The position numbers and the translations under genes were made by a program. The notes beneath the pieces were generated by a model that saw only the letters and a list, made by a program, of their open reading frames with translations, made no database searches and was not told where the DNA came from. A DNA stretch of 6,416 nt. It comes from Xanthobacteraceae bacterium. Its GTDB lineage: Bacteria; Pseudomonadota; Alphaproteobacteria; Rhizobiales; Xanthobacteraceae. Location: contig JASHRR010001506.1 in NCBI GenBank assembly GCA_030037185.1, positions 1-6,416 on the forward strand. The letters are read 5' to 3'. Each line of letters opens with the position of its first letter. Position 1 is the first letter of the stretch. Shown piece by piece: positions 1 through 6,235 of this stretch.

Positions 1-269
1 AAATCCGCCAAGCGCAGGGGTCTCTCTTCGACGACGCCTCTGTTGTTTAGAGCCCGTACCATCCGAGGATGCGCTTTGTCGTACGTGATAGGTCCAGGTC
101 CGGAAGGAGGCGAAAGAAAGTCGTCACTCATCGGGACCCAGAGAAAATCAGCAGAGGAAAAGTTCGGAAGCGGAGCTTGATCAATTCGATCAGCCGCGAA
201 ACACTGCGCCGTCATACCGCAGAAGCATACCAGACCAGCTAAGAGACGGATCGACGGCAAGTGAGGCAT
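1..269 (-). CDS. Small exported protein, unknown function (partial, C-terminus beyond the left edge)
   Basis: Reading the minus strand from an ATG at 269-267 gives 89 codons without a stop up to the window edge, so the gene is cut off. A Shine-Dalgarno AGGAG (275-279 on the minus strand) sits 5 nt before the ATG, which fixes the start. Residues 1-25 form a typical Sec signal peptide: a basic N-terminus (R8), a hydrophobic core LLAGLVCFCGM, and a likely cleavage before A26-D27. The mature part has a segment around residues 43-60 with a W-V-P, an acidic S-D-D-F and a P-P-S-G-P-G-P run. I associate that pattern with uncharacterised small exported proteins of Bradyrhizobium, but this is recall and not a search. 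No enzymatic motif is visible. The gene is transcribed divergently from the amidohydrolase. The reading frame and start are well supported; the function is unknown. Confidence 0.72.
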   Translation of the reverse strand, partial: MPHLPSIRLLAGLVCFCGMTAQCFAADRIDQAPLPNFSSADFLWVPMSDDFLSPPSGPGPITYDKAHPRMVRALNNRGVVEERPLRLAD

Positions 270-613
270 CTCTTCTCCTGTGTTGAAGAGCAGATCGTAG
301 TAACGATCATTCGAGTCATTCACACTGCTGACGGTTGTCCCGACAAGGGTAATCATCTCCAGCAAGCGCCACAAGACCCCGCCCGAGGATCCGGATCCAC
401 TCTTGCGGGATGATGGTTAGGCGTTGTGGCGGATGCTAAGTACGTGCTTTTGCGGCTGGCATTCTCAGCTTACGCTGCTTCGATGGGCAATGACCAGGCT
501 GACACTCGCTCTGGAACGTCGCCTTGCCTTTTCGGCCGCGATCTTGCCGAAGGTGCCGGACTGAGCGAGCCTCGGCGGATCACGTGACAAGAGTCACCGG
601 AAGGGAGGCAAGT
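270..613. promoter_or_regulatory. Divergent intergenic region with two short dyads
   Basis: These 344 bases separate two divergent genes and must hold both promoters. I cannot place a confident -35/-10 pair on either strand. Two perfect inverted repeats lie close to the leftward gene: GATCGT-4 nt-ACGATC (293-308) and TTGTC-2 nt-GACAA (335-346). Either could be an operator or a 5' UTR structure. A palindrome GGATCCGGATCC lies at 387-398, and an 8-bp inverted pair CGCCACAA/TTGTGGCG lies at 367-374 and 424-431; both may be chance. No regulator gene is adjacent, so what might bind here is unknown. Confidence 0.35.
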
Positions 614-2113
614 ATGAACGATCAGCTCAACCGGGAGAATAGCCTTGCAGCGGGAAGTTCTGCCGCCGCCAGGAGCGATGAAGAAACGGGTTCACGCCGG
701 GACTTTCTGCGCCTGAGCGCAGGTCTCATTGGTGCCGCCGCAGCCGCCCCGGCATTCTCCGCCACTGCGCAAGCACAAGGCGAGGATGCAGAGCTTGTGC
801 GCGTGTTGGCAGAGCGCCGCATCCTGATCAAAGGGGGCGTCGTGCTCTCGCTCGATCGTCAGATCGGCGACTTCGCGCAAGCCGACGTACTGATCGAGGA
901 TGGTAAGATTCGCGAGGTGCGTCGCGGCCTTGACGTGGCCGACGCCGCGGTCGTGGATGCTGCCAATCGCATCGTCATCCCGGGCTTCGTCGACACCCAC
1001 CACCACTTCTACCAGGGGATTCTGCGCAACATCCTCCCGAACGGCCTGCTCAACCCGGACTACCAGCGCGACATCGCCGGCACGCTCACCGCAGTCTATC
1101 AGCCCGCCGATGTCTATGCCGGCGAACTCGTCACTGCGCTTGGCATGATCGACCACGGCACCACTACTGCAGTCGACACCTCGCAGGTCCAGCACACGCC
1201 GGAGCACACCGACGCGGGCATCCACGCACTGCAGGAATCCGGCCTGCGCGTCGTCTATGCCTTTTCGCGAGGCGCCGGCCCGGCTGCCCGATATCCACAG
1301 GATGTGATGCGGCTCGCCCGCACGACCTTCAGCTCCAAAGATCAGCTCCTGACCCTCGCGCTCGGGGCCAATCTCGACGAGGGAATTTTCCGGGCTGCGC
1401 GTGAGGCGGACCTGCCGGCCATCTCGCACGGCGTCAACAACAACACCGAGCCGGCGCTGTTCGCACTCGATCGCGCCGGTCTGCTCAGGCCCGGGGACGA
1501 ATACATCCACTGCAACCACATGAGCGACGCGGCCTGGAAGCTGATTAAGGATAGCGGCGGCCATGTGTCGCTCGCGGTCCCGATCGAGATGGCGATGGGC
1601 CATGGGCTGCCGCCGATCCAGGACGCGCTCGACCACGGCATGCGCCCGTCGCTGAGCTCGGATGTCGACGTGACAATGGCGCAGGATCCTTTCACCGTGA
1701 TGCGCGCCGCATTCACCCTCCAACGCCTTGGCGTGCTGCAGCGGGCACGGGTCGGCGCGCAGAACCTGCCTGCGCTGCTCAGCTGTCGCGACGTGCTCGA
1801 ATTCGCTACCGTCGAAGGCGCGCGCTGCACCGGCCTCGAACGCAAGGTCGGCACCCTGACGCCCGGCAAGGATGCCGACATCGTTCTCCTCAAGGCCGAC
1901 CGGCTCAATGTCTGGCCGCTCAATAATGCCCCGGGTGCAGTCGTCAATTTGATGAACCCGAGCAATGTCGACACCGTCTTCATCGCCGGCAGGGCGCGCA
2001 AATGGCGGGGCGACCTGGTCGGCATCGACGTGCCGCGCGTACTGCGGCTGGTCGCCGAGGCGCGTGACGGCGTCGTGCGGCGTTCGGGCTTCAGGGTGGA
2101 CCTGCTGGGCTGA
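614..2113 (+). CDS. Tat-exported metal-dependent amidohydrolase (ATZ/TRZ chlorohydrolase/deaminase-like)
   Basis: This is a complete 499-residue protein. I start it at ATG 614 because GGGAGG (603-608) sits 5 nt upstream and because a Tat signal then lies near the N-terminus: S-R-R-D-F-L-R at 27-33, followed by an Ala/Gly-rich hydrophobic stretch to about residue 55. The usual amidohydrolase order follows: the small beta-domain with I-E-D-G-K-I (94-99), then G-F-V-D-T-H-H-H (124-131) carrying the metal-binding H129-x-H131. Further candidate ligands or catalytic residues are H272, the H-C-N-H segment (299-302), E325, and D350 or D352 in S-S-D-V-D. The C-terminal G-T-L-x-P-G-K-D-A-D-I-V (413-424) closes the composite beta-sandwich. 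The family hydrolyses C-N or C-Cl bonds on heterocycles or deaminates them. The substrate cannot be read from sequence, so no gene symbol is given. Most relatives are cytoplasmic, so the Tat signal suggests a periplasmic enzyme folded with its metal before export. There is no co-directional partner gene. Confidence 0.9.
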   Translation: MNDQLNRENSLAAGSSAAARSDEETGSRRDFLRLSAGLIGAAAAAPAFSATAQAQGEDAELVRVLAERRILIKGGVVLSLDRQIGDFAQADVLIEDGKIREVRRGLDVADAAVVDAANRIVIPGFVDTHHHFYQGILRNILPNGLLNPDYQRDIAGTLTAVYQPADVYAGELVTALGMIDHGTTTAVDTSQVQHTPEHTDAGIHALQESGLRVVYAFSRGAGPAARYPQDVMRLARTTFSSKDQLLTLALGANLDEGIFRAAREADLPAISHGVNNNTEPALFALDRAGLLRPGDEYIHCNHMSDAAWKLIKDSGGHVSLAVPIEMAMGHGLPPIQDALDHGMRPSLSSDVDVTMAQDPFTVMRAAFTLQRLGVLQRARVGAQNLPALLSCRDVLEFATVEGARCTGLERKVGTLTPGKDADIVLLKADRLNVWPLNNAPGAVVNLMNPSNVDTVFIAGRARKWRGDLVGIDVPRVLRLVAEARDGVVRRSGFRVDLLG

Positions 2114-2179
2114 CCTACGCGGCGGCACAAGCTGCCCTCTCCACCGATCGCGCACCACGGGCGAATTGACCAAACGTCA

Positions 2180-2549
2180 GAGCGCCAGGAAGCCGCAAAG
2201 AATGGAGGTGAAATCCCCCACCGGGAAGGTTTAGCCAACCAACCCCTGAGGTTCTGCGCGCAGGGGCAGACGTGAAGCGTTCGCAAGGGGGGACCACGGG
2301 CCAACTATTGAGCTGCGGTGCGCCGGGAAGACCGGCAGGAGATAGATGGTGAAAGTCCGTTACGGTGAAGGAGTAGCGATCCACACTGGCTCCGAGTCAT
2401 GCGCGGGTCATTGCCGTGAGGCAGTACGCGAAGCGTTGACAGGGGGCGTATAGGCGAGGTGTTGAGCGGCGAAAGCAATGCAGTCAGGGGTGCCGATGCC
2501 CGTCGGGCATGCAGAAGGCAACAGGCACGGGTCCGCGATCGCGAGGACC
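2180..2549 (+). mobile_element. Group II intron remnant, 5' part (domain I and following), no maturase
   Basis: Downstream of the amidohydrolase lies a non-coding, hairpin-rich stretch that resembles the 5' RNA region of bacterial group II introns. The likely 5' end is GAGCG at 2180-2184, close to the usual GTGYG. Hairpins visible on the plus strand are GG-x-GG/CC-x-CC around 2203-2219 with loop TGAAAT (one A-C mismatch), CCCCTG/CAGGGG (2243-2248 with 2261-2266), GCCGG/CCGGC (2322-2326 with 2332-2336), a six-pair stem closed by the GNRA loop GTGA (2410-2425), a GAAA loop (2471-2474), ATGCCC/GGGCAT (2496-2510) and GGTCC/GGACC (2530-2549). The GNRA loops are only GNRA on the plus strand, which sets the orientation. 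An intact element would continue into a reverse transcriptase/maturase gene in domain IV. None follows, so the element is truncated. The family assignment comes from remembered sequence resemblance and the structure; the 3' boundary is approximate. Confidence 0.6.
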
Positions 2550-2641
2550 TTGGCCACCCTGCGTCGTCTTTTAGACCCTGAGCATGTACGCACATCTCTT
2601 GCACGGGAATCGGCGCCTCGGAATTGGATCCGTTTATCGCG

Positions 2642-2708
2642 GTAGGGACGACCATTGCTGGCCGCCCTCCACACAGATCCAAGCGGGCGCTACTAACGCA
2701 CTCGGCTC
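2642..2708 (-). mobile_element. Group II intron remnant, 3' end (domains V and VI), opposite orientation
   Basis: On the minus strand, 2708 down to 2676 has the hallmarks of domain V. It is 33 nt long, begins GAGCC with the catalytic AGC triad at positions 2-4, has a nine-position lower stem (one G-A mismatch, two G-U pairs), then a two-base bulge (CC) on the 3' side, a short upper stem and a small loop. After TGTGTGGA comes a domain VI-like hairpin GGGCGGCCA-GCAA-TGGTCGTCCC with a GCAA tetraloop. CCCTAC at 2647-2642 would give a 3' end in AC, matching the AY consensus. The complementary strand lacks AGC in the triad position, so the orientation is clear. The bulged base 7 nt from the 3' end is T where a branch-point A is usual. 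The fragment lies just before the truncated kinase. No reverse transcriptase lies upstream of it on its own strand. Confidence 0.62.
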
Positions 2709-2721
2709 CTACCTCGAGTGA

Positions 2722-4957
2722 TCGCCGCTTTCTGACGTGCTCGTGGCTGCCGCGATGCGCCTTGCTGTTGAACGGTACCATGAGCTTAGCCGAACATTGG
2801 ATCGGCGCGTCGAAGACCGCACCGCTGAGCTGATGCAGCAGAGCCGCGAACTCGATGAGAAAAACCGGCAGCTCCGCAAAGCCAATGAAGAAATCATGGC
2901 GATGTACGAGCACGGCGGGATAATGCTGGGGCACCCTCAACCCGGAAGGCGTCGTCGTCGATGCCAACCGCGCGTGTGTGGATGATCTCGGGTTTGCGCA
3001 GGCGGACATCATTGGCAAACCATACTGGGAGTGCAGCTGGTGGGGGCACCTCTCGCGAGAAATCGATGACTGCATCCGTAAGAGAGTTGCGCGGGCCCTC
3101 GCGGGGGAACCGTCTGGCGGAGAAACGAGCTTTGTCACGGGGAGTGGCGAGGAACGCGTCTCGGATCTTTCCCTGATGCCGATCAGGGATGAAGCCGGTC
3201 GCATCAGTTTCTGTCTCTGTCACCGGCCTGGACGTCACCGAACGCGCACGGCAATACCGGGCGACATTCGAAAACGCGGCGGTCGGCATCGCACACGTTA
3301 GCTCTGATCTCAGATGGCTCAGGGCCAACAAAGCGTTGGGCCACATTCTCGGCTGGCCAATAGATGAACTCCTAACCAAGTCACTACGTGACATCAGCCA
3401 TGCGGATGATCTTGCGGTCGATCTGGCACACGTGGAGCAGATACGCGCAGGAAAGATCGACAGCTATGGTATGGACAAGCGCTACCTGCGTAAGGATCGT
3501 ACGATCATCTGGGGCAGGCTGACTGTCGGCTGCGTGCGCAGGAGTGACGGATCAATCGACTATTTCGTCGCTGTTGTTGAGGATATCTCCGCCCGGAAAC
3601 GTGCCGAGGAGTTGCTGAAGCGCCAAGCCGATCTGTTGGATCAGTCGCACGACGCGATTTTGGAGTTGCAGACCGGCGGCCGCGGCATCGTCTACTGGAA
3701 CCGCGGGGCCGAGAGGCTATACGGCTGCCGAAGCCGAGGGACGCAGAACCCACGAATTACTCCACACTCGCGCCCCTATCCCTATCAAGGACATCGACGC
3801 GCAGATTGTCCATGGGGGAAGCTGGAGCGGCGAACTCACCCACACCACGCGTGACGGACAAGATATCGTGGTCGAAAGCTGCATTGTCCCCGTCTCCTAT
3901 GACGGCGAGATGTTTGCGCTGGAGACGAACCGCGACATTACGGACCGCAAGCGTGCCGAAGCGGAATTAGCCAAGAGCGAGGAGCGGTTCAGGACCTCAA
4001 TCCTTCACTCGCCAGTGCCTACCGTCTTGTTGGACGATCAACAACAAATGCTTGCCGTCAGCAAAAGCTGGCTCGAGGCAGCAGGAGGTGTTTCGGCAGA
4101 CGACTTCCACCGAGTAGAGGATTGGATAAATTACCTTTACGGTGATCGCTCGGGCGAGATGATAGAGTTGATTCGAGAGATTATTGAAACGAAACCGGAG
4201 GCGCGGACGGACGAACGGGTTGTCACTCCCGGCGGTGGCGAGAAGCGCATTTGGAATTTTGTTACCTCCTGCTTGGGAACCCTGTCAGACGGGCGACGTC
4301 TCTTTGTTTGCGTGGCCCAGGACGTAACTGATCGCAAGGCTTACGAGGAGCGGATCGAGCTGCTGATGCGCGAAGCGCGCCATCGCACCAAGAACATTCT
4401 CGGTCTCGTACAGGTGATTGCTCGCCCGACCGCCGCGGGTGAAGCGCAGGACTTCATTGACCGCTTCAGCAAGCGTATCCAGGCGCTTGCGGCGAATCAG
4501 GACCTGCTGGTTCGGCACGAGTGGCAGCGAATTGATGTGAAGGATTTAGTGCGAGTTCAACTCGGGCACTTTGCGGACCTGATTGGAACTCGGATCAACT
4601 TTGACGGGCCGAAACTGCTTCTGAACGCGGCTGCCGCCCAAGTCATCGGCCTCGCAATCCACGAACTTGCGACCAATGCCGGCAAATACGGCGCGCTCTC
4701 GACCGATGGCGGGCGTGTCGATGTGGGCTGGCGGTCTGATGCGCGGAGTTTCGAGATACGCTGGACCGAGCGTGGCGGACCGCCCGTTCGGCCACCCGAC
4801 CGTCGTGACTTCGGCAGCACGGTCATCGAGGCGATGGCGAAGCGCACCGTCGGCGGTGAGCTTGAGGCTAATTACGCTCCCTCAGGTTTCGGGGTGGCAC
4901 TTGACCCGCCCAGCGGCGAATGTGCTTGAGGCAACGGCGCACATGCACAAGAGTTGA
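2722..4957 (+). pseudogene. Multi-PAS HWE-family sensor histidine kinase, 5'-truncated with four frame changes
   Basis: Four overlapping plus-strand frames join into one kinase. A coiled-coil linker (about 2770-2895, with V-E-D-R-T-A-E-L) leads into PAS 1 (about 2905-3235), PAS 2 (about 3260-3600), PAS 3 (about 3635-3950, ending D-I-T-D-R-K-R-A-E) and PAS 4 (about 3985-4340, ending D-V-T-D-R-K). The HWE kinase core has the phospho-acceptor H at 4381-4383 (H-R-T-K-N), the N-box H-E-L-A-T-N from 4660, W-T-E at 4762-4770 and F-G-S at 4810-4818. Breaks: an extra C near 2934-2936, an extra base near 3206-3212, a loss near 3720-3728 consistent with 8 bases, and an extra G in GGGG 4891-4894. After the last break the true tail reads W-H-L-T-R-P-A-A-N to a TGA at 4955-4957. 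An in-frame TGA at 2719-2721 and the missing sensor N-terminus indicate 5' loss beside the intron remnant. The family autophosphorylates on His in response to PAS-sensed signals; no partner response regulator is in the window. If the indels are sequencing errors, the gene would still lack its N-terminus. Confidence 0.85.
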
Positions 4958-5033
4958 CGAAAGCACAGCCGAAACTATCGCGGGATAAGCTGCCGTCGAT
5001 GAGGTGCCTGATCGCGTGAGGGCACGAGTTTCG

Positions 5034-5336
5034 TCACCATTCGGAGTACGCGGTCATCATGGGGCGGGCCGAATAGCTATGGTAAAGCCAGACACCCAGG
5101 GCACCCAAAATGAGACCCGCGGCCCAGACAATTAGCCCGCCCAGTACCACATTCGGATTGGTTAGCATATCTCGAGCAAAGAATACCGCGCAGAGACCGG
5201 GCAACAACAGGATAGCGCCGATAATGAGAAGAGCTAGAGCGGCAAGGGCCCCATGCCTCGGGCTCTGGCTGGTGGTCAGTCGTGGGTAGCCTCCGATAGC
5301 AGCGCTAATCGCGTCTACGACTATTTCGTCACTCAT
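5034..5336 (-). CDS. Small inner-membrane protein with two transmembrane helices, unknown function
   Basis: This is a 100-residue minus-strand gene. The chosen start is ATG 5336-5334, reading M-S-D-E, because GGGAG (5342-5346 on the minus strand) lies 5 nt upstream. The frame stays open further upstream, to an alternative ATG at 5411, but that part is hydrophilic and arginine-rich and unlikely to be native. Residues 1-28 are hydrophilic and presumably cytoplasmic. Helix 1 spans about 29-54 (Ala/Leu/Ile-rich, with P46) and helix 2 about 63-86 (Gly-rich, W71). A short polar tail R-P-M-M-T-A-Y-S-E-W ends the protein. I recognise no family. The gene converges with the kinase remnant, leaving about 76 bases between them with no clear terminator hairpin. 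Its start overlaps the stop of an upstream open reading at 5331-5329, which would allow translational coupling if that reading is real. Confidence 0.65.
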   Translation of the reverse strand: MSDEIVVDAISAAIGGYPRLTTSQSPRHGALAALALLIIGAILLLPGLCAVFFARDMLTNPNVVLGGLIVWAAGLILGALGVWLYHSYSARPMMTAYSEW

Positions 5337-5667
5337 CGCAGCTCCCGATGTAGGCTCTCTTTGAGCATGCGCTACGAGCGTAAACCAATTCGACATCGCC
5401 AGCGTCAACATCTCTCCTGTTGGCATCGCCCTCCGCCGTTGGTGCGGCCTCGGGCTCTCGCTTGCGCTCGCGCCATCTCTGAACAGCGGCTCGCCTCTGT
5501 GCTGCCGTCTCCGGTGCCTGCGGTAGCTGCTTCTCTGCGCCACGGACCTTCCCACAATGCAAGCTCCGGTGGGTCACGTCGCGCTGTGCGACAAGGTCCA
5601 CAGCCTCGCCAGCCGCGAAGGTCGGTGGTTGTGCGGATACCCTGTCGGCCGCGCCGCTGACTCACTC
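5329..5667 (-). other. Possible upstream minus-strand coding remnant (doubtful)
   Basis: The minus strand is open from about 5667, just after a TGA, to a TGA at 5331-5329 that overlaps the ATG of the membrane protein. The reading has an Ala/Pro-rich first third and a charged, Gln/Arg/Glu-rich stretch (A-A-Q-R-R-A-A-V-Q-R-W-R-E-R-K-R). A GTG at 5601 is the only plausible internal start I see, and it lacks a good ribosome binding site. One frame away, the minus strand is also open from about 5829 to this point, and a single-base shift near 5664 would join the two into a reading of about 165 codons. Codon third positions look GC-rich, but so do some competing frames, so this does not prove coding. 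The plus-strand readings here are Arg/Ser-rich shadows. I recognise no homologue. Between 5668 and 5820 I see nothing else except a 26-codon plus-strand reading (5738-5818) that I do not trust. Confidence 0.25.
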
Positions 5668-5835
5668 CCTGCGCCGCGATGATAACGAACATTGTGGTGT
5701 TCTGCTTGGTCGCGGGATCTGCGTTGTGAAAAGGATCATGGCTGGGATCCTCCGATCGAGGTCGGACGCGCCAGCTCCCCGCCGCAGCGCGGCTGATGAT
5801 CGAGGTGTCGTGATTTAGCCTTGCTGATTCTCATG

Positions 5836-5841
5836 TATAAT
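5836..5841 (+). promoter_or_regulatory. -10 box (TATAAT) for the Gly/Tyr-rich exported protein gene
   Basis: A perfect TATAAT lies 34 nt before the ATG at 5876, implying a leader of about 27-30 nt. The corresponding -35 position (around 5812-5819) is only a weak TTTAGC-like match, so the promoter may be weak or activator-dependent. This is AT-rich for an otherwise GC-rich window, which makes a chance match less likely. Confidence 0.45.
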
Positions 5842-5875
5842 GTTCTCTACGGGCGACGAGAAACGGAGACTTTCA

Positions 5876-6235
5876 ATGTTCCAGCGAATGCTGAGGTTCT
5901 CGGCCGCTGTGGCGGCGACGGGCATTGTTGTTGTTTCGAATGCCGCATCGGCCATGCCGTATGTCGAGCCATTGGCGATCAAAAATGCGAGCGGAACCAA
6001 CATTGAGATGGTGTGGAGCAGAGGATTCGGTTGGGGCTTTGGGCCCGGATTCCTCGGCGGCGCGATCGTCGGCGGCGCGCTTGTTGCGCCCTACTATCGG
6101 TACGTCTATGGCTACCCCCATTACGGCGGCTACTCCTATTACGGCCCCTACAATGGGTACGTAACTCCATACTTGTACGATTACAGTTATCGCGGAAGGT
6201 ATCCATTCGACCGGCAGCTCTGTTGTCGCTTTTAA
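5876..6235 (+). CDS. Exported Gly/Tyr-rich small protein, unknown function
   Basis: This is a complete 119-residue protein. ATG 5876 is preferred over the in-frame ATG at 5840 because GGAG (5865-5868) sits 7 nt upstream and because the signal peptide then starts at the N-terminus; the 5840 codon overlaps the -10 box. Residues 1-26 form a Sec signal peptide with basic residues R4 and R7, a hydrophobic core and an A-S-A cleavage site before M27. The mature chain has an N-terminal part (27-48), a Trp/Phe/Gly segment (49-60), a glycine-zipper-like G-G-A-I-V-G-G-A-L-V (61-70), then a Tyr/Gly/Pro-rich tail (72-110) and a terminal pair C116-C117. The glycine zipper could insert in or associate with a membrane. 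Similar Gly/Tyr-rich exported proteins are common in rhizobia and have no established role. A 12-bp palindrome TTTGCGCGCAAA (6237-6248) follows the stop almost at once; it lacks a loop and a T-run, so I do not call it a terminator. Confidence 0.82.
   Translation: MFQRMLRFSAAVAATGIVVVSNAASAMPYVEPLAIKNASGTNIEMVWSRGFGWGFGPGFLGGAIVGGALVAPYYRYVYGYPHYGGYSYYGPYNGYVTPYLYDYSYRGRYPFDRQLCCRF

Noticed and set aside
524..613. In-frame upstream ATG at 524 that would lengthen the amidohydrolase by 30 residues
   Set aside because: It has no good ribosome binding site, the extra residues are Arg/Cys-rich, and it would bury the Tat signal inside the protein. ATG 614 has a strong GGGAGG.
692..2173. 493-codon minus-strand open frame opposite the amidohydrolase
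   Set aside because: It is an antisense shadow caused by GC-rich codon use. It is His/Arg/Asp-rich with no domain, whereas the plus strand carries a full enzyme with motifs in order.
1342..2304. 320-codon minus-strand open frame across the amidohydrolase end and the intron-like RNA
   Set aside because: It is Arg/Ser-rich, spans an enzyme gene and structured RNA, and has no recognisable motif.
2340..2450. RNase P RNA-like look (a GAAAGTCC segment and several hairpins)
   Set aside because: Only the short GAAAGTCC string fits. The flanking stems and conserved cores of RNase P RNA are absent, and the intron reading explains the hairpins better.
2496..2510. Strong hairpin ATGCCC/GGGCAT as a terminator
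   Set aside because: There is no T-run after it, and it sits within the intron-like structured region.
2305..3204. 299-codon minus-strand open frame over the intron remnants and kinase start
   Set aside because: It crosses both intron pieces and PAS 1 antisense, and contains no reverse transcriptase motif such as Y-A-D-D, so it is not the missing maturase.
3868..4929. 353-codon GTG-started frame as a free-standing kinase
   Set aside because: It begins in the middle of PAS 3, its upstream coding continues in the same frame back to about 3721, and its C-terminus is frame-shifted. It is a piece of the broken gene.
5253..5660. 135-codon plus-strand open frame
   Set aside because: It is Arg/Ser-rich with no ribosome binding site and overlaps the start of the well-supported minus-strand membrane protein.
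5738..5818. 26-codon plus-strand reading with an AAGGA upstream
   Set aside because: It is too short and compositionally plain to separate from chance, with no family resemblance.
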